Positions 12,086 to 24,594 of a stretch of DNA of 64,000 nucleotides are shown one piece after another; position 1 is the first letter of the stretch, and every line of letters starts with the position of its first letter. This stretch comes from Manis javanica (Eukaryota > Chordata > Mammalia > Pholidota > Manidae). The stretch spans positions 139,119,213 through 139,183,212 of the forward strand of contig NC_133174.1 in assembly GCF_040802235.1 (NCBI RefSeq), given 5' to 3'. The position numbers were made by a program, and so were the translations under genes. The notes under the pieces were generated by a model, which had not been told where the DNA came from, ran no database searches, and saw nothing but the letters and a program-made list of their open reading frames with translations.

Positions 12086-12945
12086 AGAGGCTGAAAATAC
12101 CAAGTGCTCAGTACACAGTTGAGCACCTAGGGCTCTTGTACACTGCTAGTGGGGATACAGAATGATGTAGGCACTTGGAGAGCAGTTGTCAGTTTCTTAG
12201 AAAGTCAGACATTCACTTCCCATATAACCCAGAAACTCCCCTTATAGGTATTTACTTAGTATAAATGCAAATATATGTGCAAACAAAAACCTGTACAAGA
12301 ACATTTATAAGAGCATTACTTCTAAGAGCCAAAAAGTGGGAAAAACCCTAATGTTTTTTATAATACACTACTCATCAATAATAAAGAACAAACTACTGAT
12401 TCATTCAACAACATAGATGAATCTTAAAATCTGTGGTAAGCAGGAGAAGCCAGACAAAACAGTTACATACTATATGATGCCATGTATGTGACATTATAGA
12501 GGAAGCACAACTATAAAGGCAGGAAACAGATCATTGGTTGCCCAGTGATGGGTTGTAGGTGTGGGGACAGAGTTGACTGCAGAGGGGCACAAGTGAACCT
12601 TCTGAGGTGAGGAAAATTTTCTATATCATTGCTGTCTGTAATGTTTGTAGTTATATGATCATATACATTTGTCAAACACTTTGAAACATATATTCTCAAA
12701 GGGTAAACTTTATTTTATATAAATTATATCTTAACCTAACTGGAAACATAAAAGAAACCTAGGAATATGTCTTCTATGTAAGGTTATTAATAAAGTTTAA
12801 AACCTCCATCAAAGATTGTAAAAAAAGACTTGAACAAATGCCAAGATACAACAAATTCATGAATAGGAAATATCCCTTCATCAAAAAGATGTCAATTCTT
12901 CTCCAAATCACTCTACAGATTCAGTGAAATTCCAATGAATTTTTT
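12086..12945 (+). mobile_element. LINE-1 3' end plus adjoining ORF2 fragment
   Basis: At 12,110-12,730 there is another copy of the L1 terminal region (compare 11,300-12,080), ending in AT-rich sequence. Bases 12,736-12,945 read as a separate piece of L1 ORF2. Both are plus strand and diverged. Confidence 0.7.
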
Positions 12946-13289
12946 TTCTTCTTTCTATTGTTTAAATACATTTATTTCTTGCAACTTTGCTCTGTTTAGA
13001 TTACACAGTTTTTGTTCAGTTATGAGAACATCTTCAAAGGATGATGGATTATTGGCTAGCTTAATGGATGGAATAGGAAAGTGGGAAACGTCAGGAAACA
13101 TACATTCAGAGCTAGATAAATTTCTTCCTTGAGCCTAAACTGATTTTCTTGGAATTTGAACATCTTATTTTAAAATTAAGATAAGTCAGCAAAAAGCCAA
13201 AAATAATTCATACAATTCAGAAAGAACAAGAAAGTAGTGTGGGTGAGAGCAGAGAGTGAACAGTAACTTGACCTTGCAAATATCAAGAT
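12946..13289. other. Intergenic, nothing recognised
   Basis: AT-rich, no gene or repeat that I can assign. Confidence 0.4.
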
Positions 13290-15120
13290 TCATTCTTAAG
13301 CTTTCATAATGAAAACAGCCCAAGTGTAGACAAATGGATTAATGGAGCATACAGCCAGCCTGCAAATAGACCTAAGCATGTATAGAAACTAGGCAACATG
13401 ACGGAGTTTGCATTCTAAACCACTTGTATATAAATGATAGTGAAACAAATGGTGTTTGGCACAGAAAAAAAAATCAACTCATATTTCACATCATATGCAA
13501 AAATAAAATCCAGATGGATTCGAAAAGTAAATGTAAAGCAAAGTTTTTAAACACTTCAAAAAAATTTGGAGAACATTTTTATTATGATCATAGGATAAGA
13601 AAATACTTCTTAAATATGACACAAAAATCACAACTCATGAAGAAAATGATTGATAAATTTATCATGAAAATTAAAAAATTCTCTATGATAAAGGACCCCA
13701 TAAACAAGATATATGAAGAATTCTTACAACTCAGTAAGTAAAAAGTGAAAAATTAGCAAATGTGGGTGCCTCTGGGGTGTTGTGGTTTGGAAAGATGTGA
13801 CGAGAAAAGCTGGCACTAGACACATGAACATAAAATTTTATCCATACTGTTTTATATATTTCATTAGAACACACTAGAGGCAGAAATGACAAAATACATT
13901 CATTCTGAGAAGTATATACATTGTTTTAGATGCTTCTGAGTTTCTTTCTAAATATTTTTAATTGCTCAAAATTAAAAAATTAGAAAAAACAAGAAAATAA
14001 ACTTGTAAACTATACATTCATAAATTTTAGCAAAGTGAAGAAATAGATGTTAAAATTATAAATAGCAATTTCCTCGTACACAAGCCATAATAAATTAGCA
14101 GAAATAACTATAGAAAGATCCCTCTCACAAAATTAAAACCATAAAATAAATGTTCCTGCTATTATACACTCTATACAGATAGATAAATTGAGGCTTAGAG
14201 ATCACATAGCTAGTAAGTAAGGAGAAGAGCCGAGATAATAAAAATTATTTAAAAACTATGATGATATTTAAACTTTCTTACTAGGACAAAAAAAGACAGA
14301 CTAAAAGAAATGAAAAGCAGATAAATGCAAAGAGAATATATATATATGTATATACATATATATACATACATGTATACACACACTCACACACACACATATA
14401 TATATGACAATTTATATGTATTTAACTGTGGCATCAAGGAAGAGTGAAAAACAATGAATTATTCAATATGTGGTACTGTGAAACAAACGAAGGGGAAAAC
14501 AATTTAGAAAATTACCTCACACCACATACCAAAATTAAATTCCAGGGAGATTAAAGAAATAATATATGCAATAAAAATGAAAATGAAATCCATTCAAGCA
14601 TTTATTCAATTTTGGATGGGGAAAACCTTCTGAAACATAAACTCATCAGAAAAAAATTACAAATGAAATATATATATATAATTGCATCAATGTCAATTTG
14701 TGCATAAAGGTAATTAAAATGCACACATGGAAAATATTTTCCATATATAGCACAGAAGAATGGTCTAATGTCTACTAAATGTATACATTGCCCATACAAA
14801 TGAATAAGAAACATGTAAGCTCTCAATAGAAAAATGTACACAGGTCATGAGTATTAGCTCATAGAAAGGAAAGAAAAGTGACTAAGAAAGTGTTCATGCT
14901 AGAATAAAAGAAACATTAAAACAGTAAGATACCATTTTGGCTCCATCAGGTTGGCAAAGATTTTAAAACAGTGACAATAGCCGGCACTAGCATAGGTGTA
15001 TGAGCAGGAGTCGGTCATCTTCTACAATGGGACAACTTCATGCATATATCAAGAGACTTTAAAATTCAATATCCTTAAGCTCCAGTAATGCCTCCTATAA
15101 AAACCCATCTTAAGAATATC
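13290..15120 (+). mobile_element. Old LINE-1 (ORF2 3' part), first part
   Basis: Very A-rich plus-strand L1 text with L1 landmarks at about 13,440-13,740 and 14,880-15,110. It resumes after an inserted repeat at 15,361. It is highly diverged, and the 105-codon frame inside it is an L1 remnant. Confidence 0.65.
14335..14410. repeat. AT/AC-rich simple repeat
   Basis: Alternating TA and CA dinucleotides within the L1, of microsatellite type but imperfect. Confidence 0.85.
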
Positions 15121-15360
15121 ATTCTTTCAACAAATATTTAGTAAGGATCTGCAATGTGCCGGACATTGTTCTAGGTACTGGGGGATACAACATTGAACAA
15201 AATAGAGAGAAATTCCTGTGCTTGAGGGGCTTGCATTTTAAAACAAGGATACAGACAATGAATAAATAAATATCTAGTCTATTAGGTAATGATACAGACC
15301 AGGGAGAAAGGTCGCCAAGGTGACATGCGAATACAGACCTGAAAGAGGTGAGGTTCAAAG
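15121..15360. repeat. Ancient dispersed repeat inserted in L1
   Basis: The segment begins 'caacaaatatttagtaagg' at about 15,129 and has a 'gtgccggacattgttctagg' phrase shortly after. This recurs widely in mammalian genomes, and a related start lies at 18,730. I do not name the family. It interrupts the surrounding L1. Confidence 0.55.
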
Positions 15361-15690
15361 AAGATTCGTGTATAAAGGTAATTGAAAATAATTTAAATAG
15401 CTAATAGAGGAGGTATAAATTGTATAACTGAAAATTATACATCCATTAAAAATTGTTTGAAGGCTACAGATGACATGGGGAAATGCTCACAATATAACAG
15501 CAATGGAGAAGCCGGATGTACGATAGCACATTGTAAGTTTTTATCTGACCACGTAAACGTGGAAACACATCTGGGAGGAAGCAGAGTCACTTAGCTTTGA
15601 ACTACGTCCTAAGAGGTGTTTTGTATTAACTTCAGTTTCCAAATGTTCTATTATGAGGCTGTTTTATTTTATAACAGAAAAAATACCACT
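15361..15690 (+). mobile_element. Old LINE-1, 3' end
   Basis: L1 3' UTR text continues from before the inserted repeat, ending near 15,690. It is non-coding. Confidence 0.6.
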
Positions 15691-17340
15691 TTAAAGGTAG
15701 ATACTACAGTCTTGAAGTAAATAAGTAATGTACAAACATGTTTAAATGGCGGTGCTGGTCAGCCATGCCTAGACTACTGGGTCCAATTGGGACATTATAT
15801 AATAAGGGTAATATGTAAACCAAAGCATCTCCTATAGAAGATACCCAAAATATATGTCATATAAACTCAAGAATTGGGACTAAATGAACTGGAGAAAAGA
15901 AAAAAAAAAAAGAACGAACTATCTTTAAACTTTTGAATAGCTATTACAGGGAAGGAAAATGGATATTACTCGGCATTCCTGTTGCTCTAAGGAGCAGGAC
16001 CAGTGGGTTGGATTCAGAAGGCAAACTTCAGGTCAGTCTAAAGAACTTGCTAACAATCACAGCTATTGTCAGGTGGTGCTAAGCAGCCTTTCCTGGAGCT
16101 GTCACACTGAAAATAGATGACCATATGTCCTGGGTGATAAGACTGACATTACATGGTGGTAAGTACCCTGTTATTTCTCAGCTCCTGTTGTACTATTTTA
16201 AAAAGTTATTTTGTGCTCTGCTCACTTACATAATGCCATCCCCATCCACCTCCCCATCCCTTCAAAAAATCTATGTAATACTTCATTCCTTGTAAGAAAT
16301 CGTTTTGTTGTTTTTTTTTTTCAGAGAAAAGCACCCTTTAAAATATACACCCTGGAGATTTTCATTCTTCCTTCTGTATGGTGAGGAGACATACTGTGTA
16401 CAAACGTCAATAACTTTAAATCATGTTTTGTGTATAAAAAATGTTTTCCTATTACCAGGTCATATTTCCCTTTATTGTCTTCCCCCTAGGAAGAAATTCC
16501 CTGGACCATTACATTTCAGGATATGGGATGATCACCTTGCCTCTATTTCACAGTATCTTGCACCATTTTCTTTTCAGTGTCCTTAGTTGATTTCAAAACA
16601 GCAGTAGTGCAAATATCATCCAATACCCAGATATACTACAGATTTTAGAATACATTCAGTTCTTTCTTTAGCTTTCTGGACAGCGAGGATTTCAGCAACC
16701 CCAGGAATGAAACAAGGGGCCTTCCTGCAATCTCTTCCAAATCCTGTGACTACTTGCACCAAAATGAGCAACCTTCAAAATTCTGTATAAAATCCTTAGT
16801 GGTGCTTAAGTGACTTAGCCTGAACCACCTGCCCAGGACACAAGACTGTAGTAGAGAACAGAGCAGAAACTATGGAACCTCACAGCTGGGAGGGCCTTTA
16901 CAAATTATCCAGGTCAGTCCAGCTGGCCTGATTTTATAGTTGTGGGTTGAGGCTCAAATAAGATCAGTGATGTGTCATGAGAAACTCAGTCTATCTCCTC
17001 ATCAAAACCAGGAGCCTCAAGATGGCAACAACCACGCCTATTTTGCTCACCAGCATATTCTCCGCGTTTCCTAAATGGTACGTAGTCAACCAGTACTTGT
17101 GTAACCACTGTATGAAGGCAGCCTCTCCTCTCTTGGCTCTTTCATAATACCGCTCTCTCCTGACTTTCCTCCTACATGTCTGACCTCTCATTTGTAGCCT
17201 TCACACAGACTCATCTTCGATTTCCCATATCCTAAAGATAAGAATTCCCCAAAGAAGAGATTCTTGGATCTCTTCTTTCTACTTCAAGCATTGTCTCTAT
17301 ACCAATGACTCCAATTAATTTCTTTGCAGAGCTTCAATTC
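15691..17340. other. Intergenic, mostly unassigned
   Basis: I find no gene. A MIR-like stretch is visible at about 16,865-16,985, and a T-rich run occurs at 16,311-16,322. The frames at 16,305-16,586 and on the minus strand at 16,991-17,191 have no recognisable product. Confidence 0.45.
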
Positions 17341-17480
17341 CACATTTTCTCACCTGTAGCCTATAGCAATTGCTAGGCTATAACAATAGTATTACATGTG
17401 TGATCTCAGTCAAATCAAGTCGCTCCCCCAGTCAGGATCAGTTTGCTGATCCATAAAATGAGGGAGTTGCCTCTCAGAGA
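17341..17480 (+). repeat. MIR-like SINE relic
   Basis: The phrases 'tgtgatctcagtcaaatca' and 'gatccataaaatgagg' match the MIR core in plus orientation. Confidence 0.55.
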
Positions 17481-17539
17481 CTGGAACAAGGACGGGGCCT
17501 TCCTGCAATCTCTTCCAAATCCTGTGAGCAAATTCCAAA

Positions 17540-18010
17540 TCCATAGAGCAAAGTCCTAATTCTCTAAGCTAACATTCAATATTATCGACAGCCAAGCAAG
17601 CCCTCCACCTAGCTTGCCAAATATTTCTCGCATACTTTCACCATACACTCTACTCCAACACAGCTGAGTTTCTCACTATTCCTAATGCGTGCCCTCTGTT
17701 TTCCTGGCCTCGGCCTAGAACATGTTTCCCATCCCCCAAACTCTGCATCTCTAGTTTGCCCAATCTTCCAAGCCCAGTTCAAAGGCCACTTCCAGCAAGC
17801 TGTCTCTGACCTCCTTGGCCGCAAGCCCTCTTCCTTTCATGGGTGTGGAGCTCATCCTTCTAGTATTATAGTTGTTTGCATATTTCTTCTCCCTCTTACG
17901 TGACTGTGTCTGTCGTCTTGGAGAGCAGAGACTATTCCTAAATCAGTCTGTATCTCCCACGTTGCCTTTGGCTCAGAGTGTGCACTCGGTAACCTTACAC
18001 TGAACGCGTT
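17540..18010 (+). mobile_element. L2 LINE fragment
   Basis: Pyrimidine-rich L2 3' text ends with the 'cttggagagcagagactat' phrase and a diverged tail near 18,000. Confidence 0.6.
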
Positions 18011-18054
18011 TACTTTAGGCCACATCAGTACCTGTGTTTCTGGAATAAAGACCA

Positions 18055-18460
18055 AAATTCTTATGATGGCCCAGTCTAGCCAGCTATTGTTTAGTCTCTC
18101 AAATTCACTATGGTTCTCTCATCCCAGGGCCCTGGTGCATACTCTTTCCTTCATCTACAAAACCGCTCCACCCAAGCCCATGTCTCTACTCAGCCTTAAT
18201 ATCACTTCCTCAAGGAAGCTTTTCTTCAGGCCCAAGCTAGATCAGTTTCCTCTGTTATCTACCTTCATAGCTCCATCCCCATACCTTTCCTTCATAACAT
18301 TTATTGCTGACTTAACTAACACAGTTATGTGATGATCTGATTTATGGTCTCTTCCCCATAAAACTATAAGCTCCAAGTAAACAAGAGCCATGCCTGCTTT
18401 GCTTACCTTTATATCATTGGCGTAGCACCCGACCACAGCACTGAGTAACAGCCACTGAGT
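18055..18460 (+). mobile_element. Second L2 LINE fragment
   Basis: The same kind of L2 3' region occurs again in the same orientation, with the 'ataagctccaagtaaacaag' phrase near 18,366 and a diverged terminus. Confidence 0.6.
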
Positions 18461-18724
18461 GACTGATCTGGGGAATCACTTGGTTAAAGGTGATGACTTG
18501 GGACTTGGAGTGGGCAAACTCTTTGCCTGGCTTCCTATAATTCTTTCAAAATAAAATTGGGATGCCAGGTAGCTCTCTGGGACAGGTAAGCTGGACTTCT
18601 AGTCACCATAAGAAATTTAGAAAAAAGGATGATTAGTGCCTCCCAAATGCTGGAAGAAAACTGAAGTCACCTTTCTTTTATGAACATATGGCCCCAAAAG
18701 GCATAAGTAACACCAAGTGATTTG

Positions 18725-18850
18725 TTCACTTAACCAACATTTATTGAACACCTACTATGTGCCATGCTAGTGGCTGATGGCGTGATCAAGTGGACTGATC
18801 CAGCCCCCTACTTGCTTGGAATTTGTAGTCTAAGGGTGGAATTTGTAGAA
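18725..18850. repeat. Ancient dispersed repeat
   Basis: It begins with 'ccaacatttattgaacacc' and 'tactatgtgccatgctag', the same kind of element as at 15,121-15,360. It has no coding capacity. Confidence 0.55.
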
Positions 18851-18999
18851 GCTTTAAAAAAAAACTTTTCGGATGTCACACCACCAGGTAATGCAAGTTT
18901 GTGAGGATATTATGTTCTCTGTCAATAGAGATATTTAACCTAGGATAAAAGGATCTGGGAGAGATGATTGAGAAAGTATAACTGGGCCCAGTCATATGG

Positions 19000-19300
19000 T
19001 CAGTGGCCTAGATCAGTGCCTCTCTGAACTTTCATTACCAGGCAGCAGCATTTTCTAGTAATTCATAGTTAATGTACTTTACAAAAGTAACAGTCTGCGA
19101 TGCATTGAAAACACTTCCCAAACTAGTCCTTCAACAAGATTGTTCGAAAAGTGCTGGAACAGAAAGTTCAGGAGTACCTAGCTGCTTGTCAAAATGCAGA
19201 CTCTGGTTCCACCCCAGACCCTCTGAATCAGAATTAGCATTTTAATAAGGTCCCTAGGGGCTTCCTTTGCACATTAAAGCTTGAGAAGCACTGGCCTAGA
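19000..19300 (-). mobile_element. MER5-type hAT relic
   Basis: The right part (19,185-19,297) matches MER5-type sequence in reverse orientation, with 'ccaccccagaccctctgaat' near 19,209 and 'cttgagaagcactgg' at the end. The left part is too diverged to be sure of. Confidence 0.6.
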
Positions 19301-19334
19301 TGATTTCTCAAGCCCTTCAGAACTCTGAAATTTC

Positions 19335-19500
19335 ATAATTTACCTCAGATAGAGAACTGCGGGGCTGAAAGACCTTTGGTGATAGAGTCCACCCCTTCGT
19401 TTTATAAATGGAAAAACTGAGGTCCATGGAGAAGAAGTACTGTGTCCAAGGTAAGTGTCAAATTAGCAGAGCCAAGAATAGAACTCAGCCGAACACGGAG
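19335..19500. repeat. MIR-like SINE relic
   Basis: The phrases 'ttttataaatggaaaaactg' and 'aagtactgtgtccaagg' fit a diverged MIR. The 'caaggtaag' at 19,447 resembles a splice donor, but nothing else suggests an exon. Confidence 0.5.
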
Positions 19501-20702
19501 GTGAGTTTCCCACTCTGGCACAAGGCATGCTCACACCTGCTCCACCCAGTCCCTGTGTGCCCCATCCCCTTAGTGATGTTGTTCTTTCTGACATACTTTC
19601 CCATATAACAGTTTACTCTTCTACCTGCCGAAAACTGCGTGAACCTTGAATAACCACTATTTCAAGTGGTCCTTTATGATAATTGTCCTTAATCCCTGTT
19701 TTTCAAATCTTCCCACATGCCTATTGTCTGGCTGCTGTCTGGGCGCTCCGAGGCTTCAGAAAGGCCCCTTCAGACTAGCACCAACTGAATGCTGGTCTTT
19801 AGGAAAAGAAAGGAGTTTCTTTGTTCACATCAGTCCACTTGATAGTACTTAGTAAGCTTTTCCAAGGAAGAGAACATACACTGCTTTAGAAAGCTCAGTA
19901 CGATCAGTTTGTGACTGACAAACAAGAGAATGGGGTACTAGGCCTTATTAATAAAAGTCTAGTCTCCAAAATGAAGCAGATGATGATCCTGTACTTGTGG
20001 TCTTATTAGATCAGAGCCTTGAGAGGAGGGGCATGACTGCTGTCCTCAACTATGCGAAGAGCTCTTATTAAGCAGAAGCAAATTTGTTCCAGATACTCCC
20101 AAAGAACCAATGAACAGAAGTCGCAGGCAGACGGAGCCTGGCTTGCAAAGGGGATTACTTTCTGACAATCAGAGTTGCTTAAAGATATAAAGAGCCATCT
20201 AATGAGATCTCTGTCACTGCAGAGAGATCAAATAGGAATCAGTCAATGAACTGAATGTTTAGGACAAATTCAAGAACTGGGTGCAGAAGTAAAGCTTAGA
20301 AACCTTTAGGGAACCTTCCAGTTCCAAGGTTTCGGTGTTCTCAAATATTCAGGACAGGGTCACTCTAAGCTCTCAGAAAATACGGGCGAGATCTAGTCCT
20401 GAACGGAGCAGTCTTTTGCTGGCTGTGAGATGGATGAGGTTAGGACAGTAGAAAAGTGAAGTCTTTCCAGGCACCCTTTTCAGAAGGAAGCAGGCTGGCC
20501 CAGGGGCCTTTTGGGCAGCCCTTCCAAGAAACTCAGGTGAGGCTTGGCCCCACAGTGGCCAGTCGCCGTGCCCCACTCCAAGTCCCTCTTACTCTACAGA
20601 AAGGCTGGCTGGCTACTTCCAAAAAAAAAAATCTTGCTCAACAGCCCCCTTCCTGACTGTACTTACACCTCCCCACAGATAAAGGGGCAAAGTTCTCCAC
20701 AA
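19501..20702. other. Intergenic, nothing recognised
   Basis: No conserved frame, no repeat that I can name. Several frames of about 65 codons on both strands have no recognisable product. Confidence 0.45.
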
Positions 20703-20970
20703 GCAGGTAGTGGTGCTTAGTGGTCAAGACCATATGTTCTGGAACCAGGTCACCTGTGTCATAATCCCCAATTGGGATGTTTAATTACTCTGTAACTATG
20801 GGCAAGTTCCTTAACCTCTCTGTGCTTCAGTTTTGTCATCAGTAAAACAAGGATAGTTAATAGTATCTGCTTCATAGACTTGATGTAAGAATAAGACACA
20901 TTAACCCTCAACCCAAGATCCAACACACACTAAGCACTTAACAATGTGAGCAATTAGTATTGTTATTGTT
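20703..20970 (+). repeat. MIR SINE, well preserved
   Basis: Almost the whole MIR can be followed: a tRNA-like head ('gtggtgcttagtggtcaag'), the core ('atgggcaagttccttaac', 'ctctctgtgcttcag') and the tail ('ctaagcacttaacaatgtg'). Confidence 0.88.
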
Positions 20971-21639
20971 ATAATTGCTACCATGAGCACAGTAGTGCCA
21001 ATAACTCAAAAAGCTCCCATCAAGCAATGAGAGCCCTTCCTCCAGCAGTTCAGAGGGGCTAAACTACAAGAGCTTCAGCCAGTTCTTGCACAGCTCCGGA
21101 CATCCAGAATGAAATGACCCGCCAGAAACCACGCCAGGAGTCCTGGCCCTTCACCCAGCTCCCTCTAAATCCAGTGGCCACCCCTCCCCCAGTCCACCCA
21201 CAGCACAGGCAGAGGAGCGGCAAACTGGGAGGCCAGTTGCAGACAAACCATCAGGTGTGTTCTGCCCTCCCAAGGACACATCTGAACCTAATAGCAGGCC
21301 TGCCAGTGGGATGGGGTGGGGCATCCGAATCCCTGGTCTAACCTGCTAGCTCCGCCACCCAGGATGGGGAGCAGGCGGACAGTGGGGCTCCCACAGAGGA
21401 GCCTCCCAACTTTGTGAAGGAACTCAGGCCCAGCCCCACAATGAACCTCTTAAAGGAAGGGGGGAGAGGTCTCGACCTGCTTTCAAAAGCAGCAGTTATT
21501 TACAACTTTCTATTCCCTTGCGTCTGGGGGAGATAATGGGGAGATGGGGAGAGGGGCTGCATGGCATTCTCCCTTTTTCTCATTTCCAGCAACAAGAAGC
21601 AGCTGCAGAGAAAGCGTTAAAGGAGGAAGGAAGCTCCAG
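20971..21639. other. Flank of the CpG island, nothing recognised
   Basis: GC content rises toward the island. No repeat or conserved frame is evident. If the minus-strand gene is real, this is the beginning of its first intron. Confidence 0.4.
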
Positions 21640-22420
21640 CCATTACCCCATCCCCGGGCGAGGGCTGTCTGAGGGGTCATGACAGTGCTGTCGGCTCGGA
21701 CTAGGGGCCACTCGGTGGCTTGCTGCAGCAGCTGCCGGGGCCCCCCAAGCAATTTGCAAGGTCAGTGCTGACCTGCTTCCAAAGAACAAAACAATTCACT
21801 GACAATGAAGCGAATCGCGCATATACCACATCGCAACGGCCGCCCCCCGTCAGGCTTCCTCCCAGTGCCCCCCCCCCCCAGTCCAGACACAGACTAGAGG
21901 CTTCTGGCAGCCCCGCCGGGCACCCAGGGCAGCATCACAGCTGCAGAGCGGGTCTCGCCCCCAGCCGGCCCGAGGACACTCGGAACGGAGGGGGGAGAGG
22001 AGACCCGAGCTGGGGGGATGGGGACGCAGAGGCGCCCAGGTTTCTTACCGAGAGCCACAGTCACTGCCCCGCAGAGGAGACAAGGGAGGGATGAATGAAC
22101 TGAGAGAGGCGGGAGGTCGGCCCTCCCGGGGCTGGGCTCCCTCTGCTCCTTCTCGGAGTCTCTCTCCGCGCCCCTGGCTCATCTGTCTCTCCGGTCCGCC
22201 AGCCAGCCTGCGCGCGCTCCCGCCGCGCTCGCGCTCGCCCCCCCACCCCACGCCCGCTCCCTCTGCCCTCTCTCCCTCCCCGCCCCCTTCCTCCCCTCTT
22301 CCTCCCTCCCTCCTGCCCCCCTTGGCTGGCTGTACATTCCCCAGGGCTCGGTGCGCCGAACACAGCGCTGCAAGGCTTTGCATCCGTGGTGATTTCAGGA
22401 AAGATTAGCGTTGTATTCCT
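21640..22420 (-). promoter_or_regulatory. CpG island promoter, probably for a minus-strand gene
   Basis: CpG density is high between about 21,640 and 22,420, in strong contrast to the CpG-poor surroundings. On the minus strand there is a long purine-rich GA tract (complement of 22,255-22,320) that includes a GGGGCGGGG-type Sp1 site, and no clear TATA box. A strong splice donor on the minus strand at 22,048 implies transcription toward lower coordinates. The neighbouring MAGE-A genes and the GA-rich TATA-less layout make GABRA3 a candidate, because a GA-rich promoter is described for the mouse gene and GABRA3 neighbours MAGE-A genes in humans. That identity is inference; another Xq28-type gene is possible. 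Confidence 0.7.
22049..22330 (-). other. Candidate non-coding first exon (minus strand)
   Basis: Reading on the minus strand, the GC-rich transcript would run from an undefined start near 22,330 to the splice donor CTCTCG|GTAAGAAA, whose GT lies at 22,047-22,048. The donor matches the consensus well. The long minus-strand frame across the exon (22,061-22,660) is low-complexity and extends past the likely start, so I regard the exon as untranslated. No later exon was recognised in the 22 kb to the left, which fits a large first intron. The start is arbitrary. Confidence 0.5.
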
Positions 22421-23080
22421 TAAGGTATCCAGCAGAGAGATGGAGGGAAGCCCAGGGAGAAGGGGCGGGGCAGGGGAAGCAAGGGGAAGAGGAGGGGGCC
22501 AAAGGGTAAGAGCAGGTAGAAGGATAGAGGAAGAATGGTTCACCATAGGGGGGGGTGTGAGCCTTACTAGCTGCTCCCAGACAGAAGACAGGTGCTCTGT
22601 CTCCCTTCTATCCGAGTGGGCGTGCCTCCAAGCCCAGTCTCCAAATAAAGGTTTGCCCATCCCGTCTATTCACACTGCATCTCTGAGGACCATAATGAGC
22701 TTTAAAAAAAAAAAGTACATCAAAGCATTCCCACTCCACTAAGAAGGGTTCAGCTACATTGATCCGCTAATAACCTAACTGCTAACCCCCACCTCCAACC
22801 AAGTGGAAGTGAGGACCCAGTTCGGAACCGTGCACTGGAGCTTCCCTCCAGGCAAAACAGACAAGCAGAAACACAACGCTCTCCTTTCAAAAACCTCTTC
22901 AGGGAGCACAGGTGTACGTAAGTGTGTGAACCTACCTGCAGCTGCACAAGGGGGAAGACAAGAGGGTGGGGGAAGGAGGGGAATCAACTCAAAGTATAAA
23001 ACAATTATATTCCCATTGAGGCAAAAAACAAAACCTGGTCAAATTTTAGCAACAATGAAACACAGGGTAGAAAGAGACCT
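22421..23080. other. Upstream flank of the CpG island, nothing recognised
   Basis: Purine-rich at 22,440-22,530, then ordinary sequence. Overlapping frames on both strands look like chance. Confidence 0.4.
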
Positions 23081-23084
23081 AGGC

Positions 23085-23215
23085 TAAGGGTAAAGTAAAG
23101 GAACTTAGGTTCAGGTCCTGCCTCAGAAAGTAACTCCACTGTTCCCTTTGACAAGTCCTTTTTCCATCTGGCCCTCATTTTCCTCAACAGCAAAATGAAT
23201 GGTAATGGACGTACT
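23085..23215 (+). repeat. MIR SINE fragment
   Basis: MIR middle part with 'aggttcaggtcctgcctc' and 'ctcattttcctcaacagc' phrases. Confidence 0.7.
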
Positions 23216-23471
23216 GATCTTGAAAGACCCTTTCAGACCTAACCAGCCAGGCTCTAAAACAGGAAAATCCTAGGTGAAGGAGGAGCTGACCTGTGGAGAG
23301 TGGAAATACAGACTACCAAATTTCAAATGTCCTCCAAAAGATGAGTCCCCAAATGGGACCCCAAATCACAGTGACATAAAATTTCATTTTGAGTGTTTCA
23401 AGGGGCAACATAAATATGAGCATATGTGTAAAGAGCTGTTCTTATCAAGTAATTCAGCTTCCACCTACATA

Positions 23472-23906
23472 TAGGCATACCTCAATTTATTGTGCTTCAC
23501 TTTATTGCACTACACAGATACCAGGTTTTTTATAAATTGAAGGTTTGTGACAACCCTGTGTTGAACAAATCAATCGGCACCATTTTTCCAATGGAATTTG
23601 CTAACTTAATGTCTCTGTGTCACATTTTGGTGATCCTCACAATATTTCAAATGTTTTCATTAATTATATTTGCTAGGTGATCTATGATCAGTGATTAAGA
23701 CTTGCTGAAAGCTCAGATGATAGCATTTTTAGCAATAAAGTATTTTTAATTAAAGTAGATACATTTTTCAAACATAACACTATTGCACATTTAAGAGGCT
23801 ATAGTATAGTGTAAAAATAACTTTTCTATGCACTAGGGAACCAAAACATTCATTTGACTCACTTTATTGTGATATTCAAACCCACAATATCTCCAAGGCA
23901 TGCCTG
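23472..23906 (+). mobile_element. Tigger1-type DNA transposon, internally deleted
   Basis: The left end 'aggcatacctcaatttattg' and the right end 'atctccaaggcatgcctg' are Tigger1/mariner-type terminal inverted repeats. A TA precedes the element; the right-hand TA has decayed. About 435 bases remain and no transposase is present, so it is a non-autonomous (MITE-like) copy of an ancient Tc1/mariner-class element. Confidence 0.88.
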
Positions 23907-24239
23907 TGTAATGATTATGCTTAATCAAGTTTTCTTAATCAAACCCCTCATACTGTGATTTTTAGCCCATTCAGTCAGAGAATCAAATGGTCATTCAAGG
24001 CACCTGATTGAACATGAGTTTTGCTGTGTGTAAGTATACCGGCCTTGATGTCCATACAGTGACTGGGACAAGGTAGGCATTTAAACTTTTCCCCATGGTG
24101 TGCTATTTCTGTCTAAACTACTATCCCATTGTATACCCCGCCCATCCTTAATATTCTCTAATGTCCAGTGAGGCACATGTGCTCCACTCTGACTACACAC
24201 TTCTTCAAAAGCAGATATATAATAAGTATATGGAGAGAC

Positions 24240-24390
24240 AGGGGTTCATAGGCTCAGAGTCACTGAGCTGAAAGGACCATAAAGATAACTATTTCATTGC
24301 ACAGAAGGACAACTGGCCTGCTGGCAAAATATAGCTCACACAGCGTTATGGCCAGTCAGTGACAGAACCGAGATCAGCACCCAGATGGCT
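24240..24390. repeat. MIR-like SINE relic
   Basis: Diverged MIR phrases ('agctgaaaggaccataaag', 'agtcagtgacagaaccgag'). Confidence 0.45.
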
Positions 24391-24594
24391 GACCCCAGAT
24401 AGAGTATTTTTGTCTACCAAAGTCACATGTAAGTGGTACATAAAACAAGTGTACATGTGGGCACATAGCTATGCACACTCCTTCCTGCAGAGGTACACAA
24501 TTTGTGTGTACATTTGTTTGCATAAATGTCCATTAGATTTAAAGGATTGGCAAAATGGCAAAAAGAAATGTTATGAAGTGGCAGAAGGTTGCTG

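Noticed and set aside
19440-19455. Splice-donor-like 'caaggtaag' as an exon end
   Set aside because: It lies in a MIR-like relic without an open frame or acceptor upstream.
22061-22660. 199-codon minus-strand frame in the CpG island
   Set aside because: Arg/Gly/Glu-rich low complexity from GC- and GA-rich sequence, extends upstream of any plausible transcription start, overlapped by rival frames.
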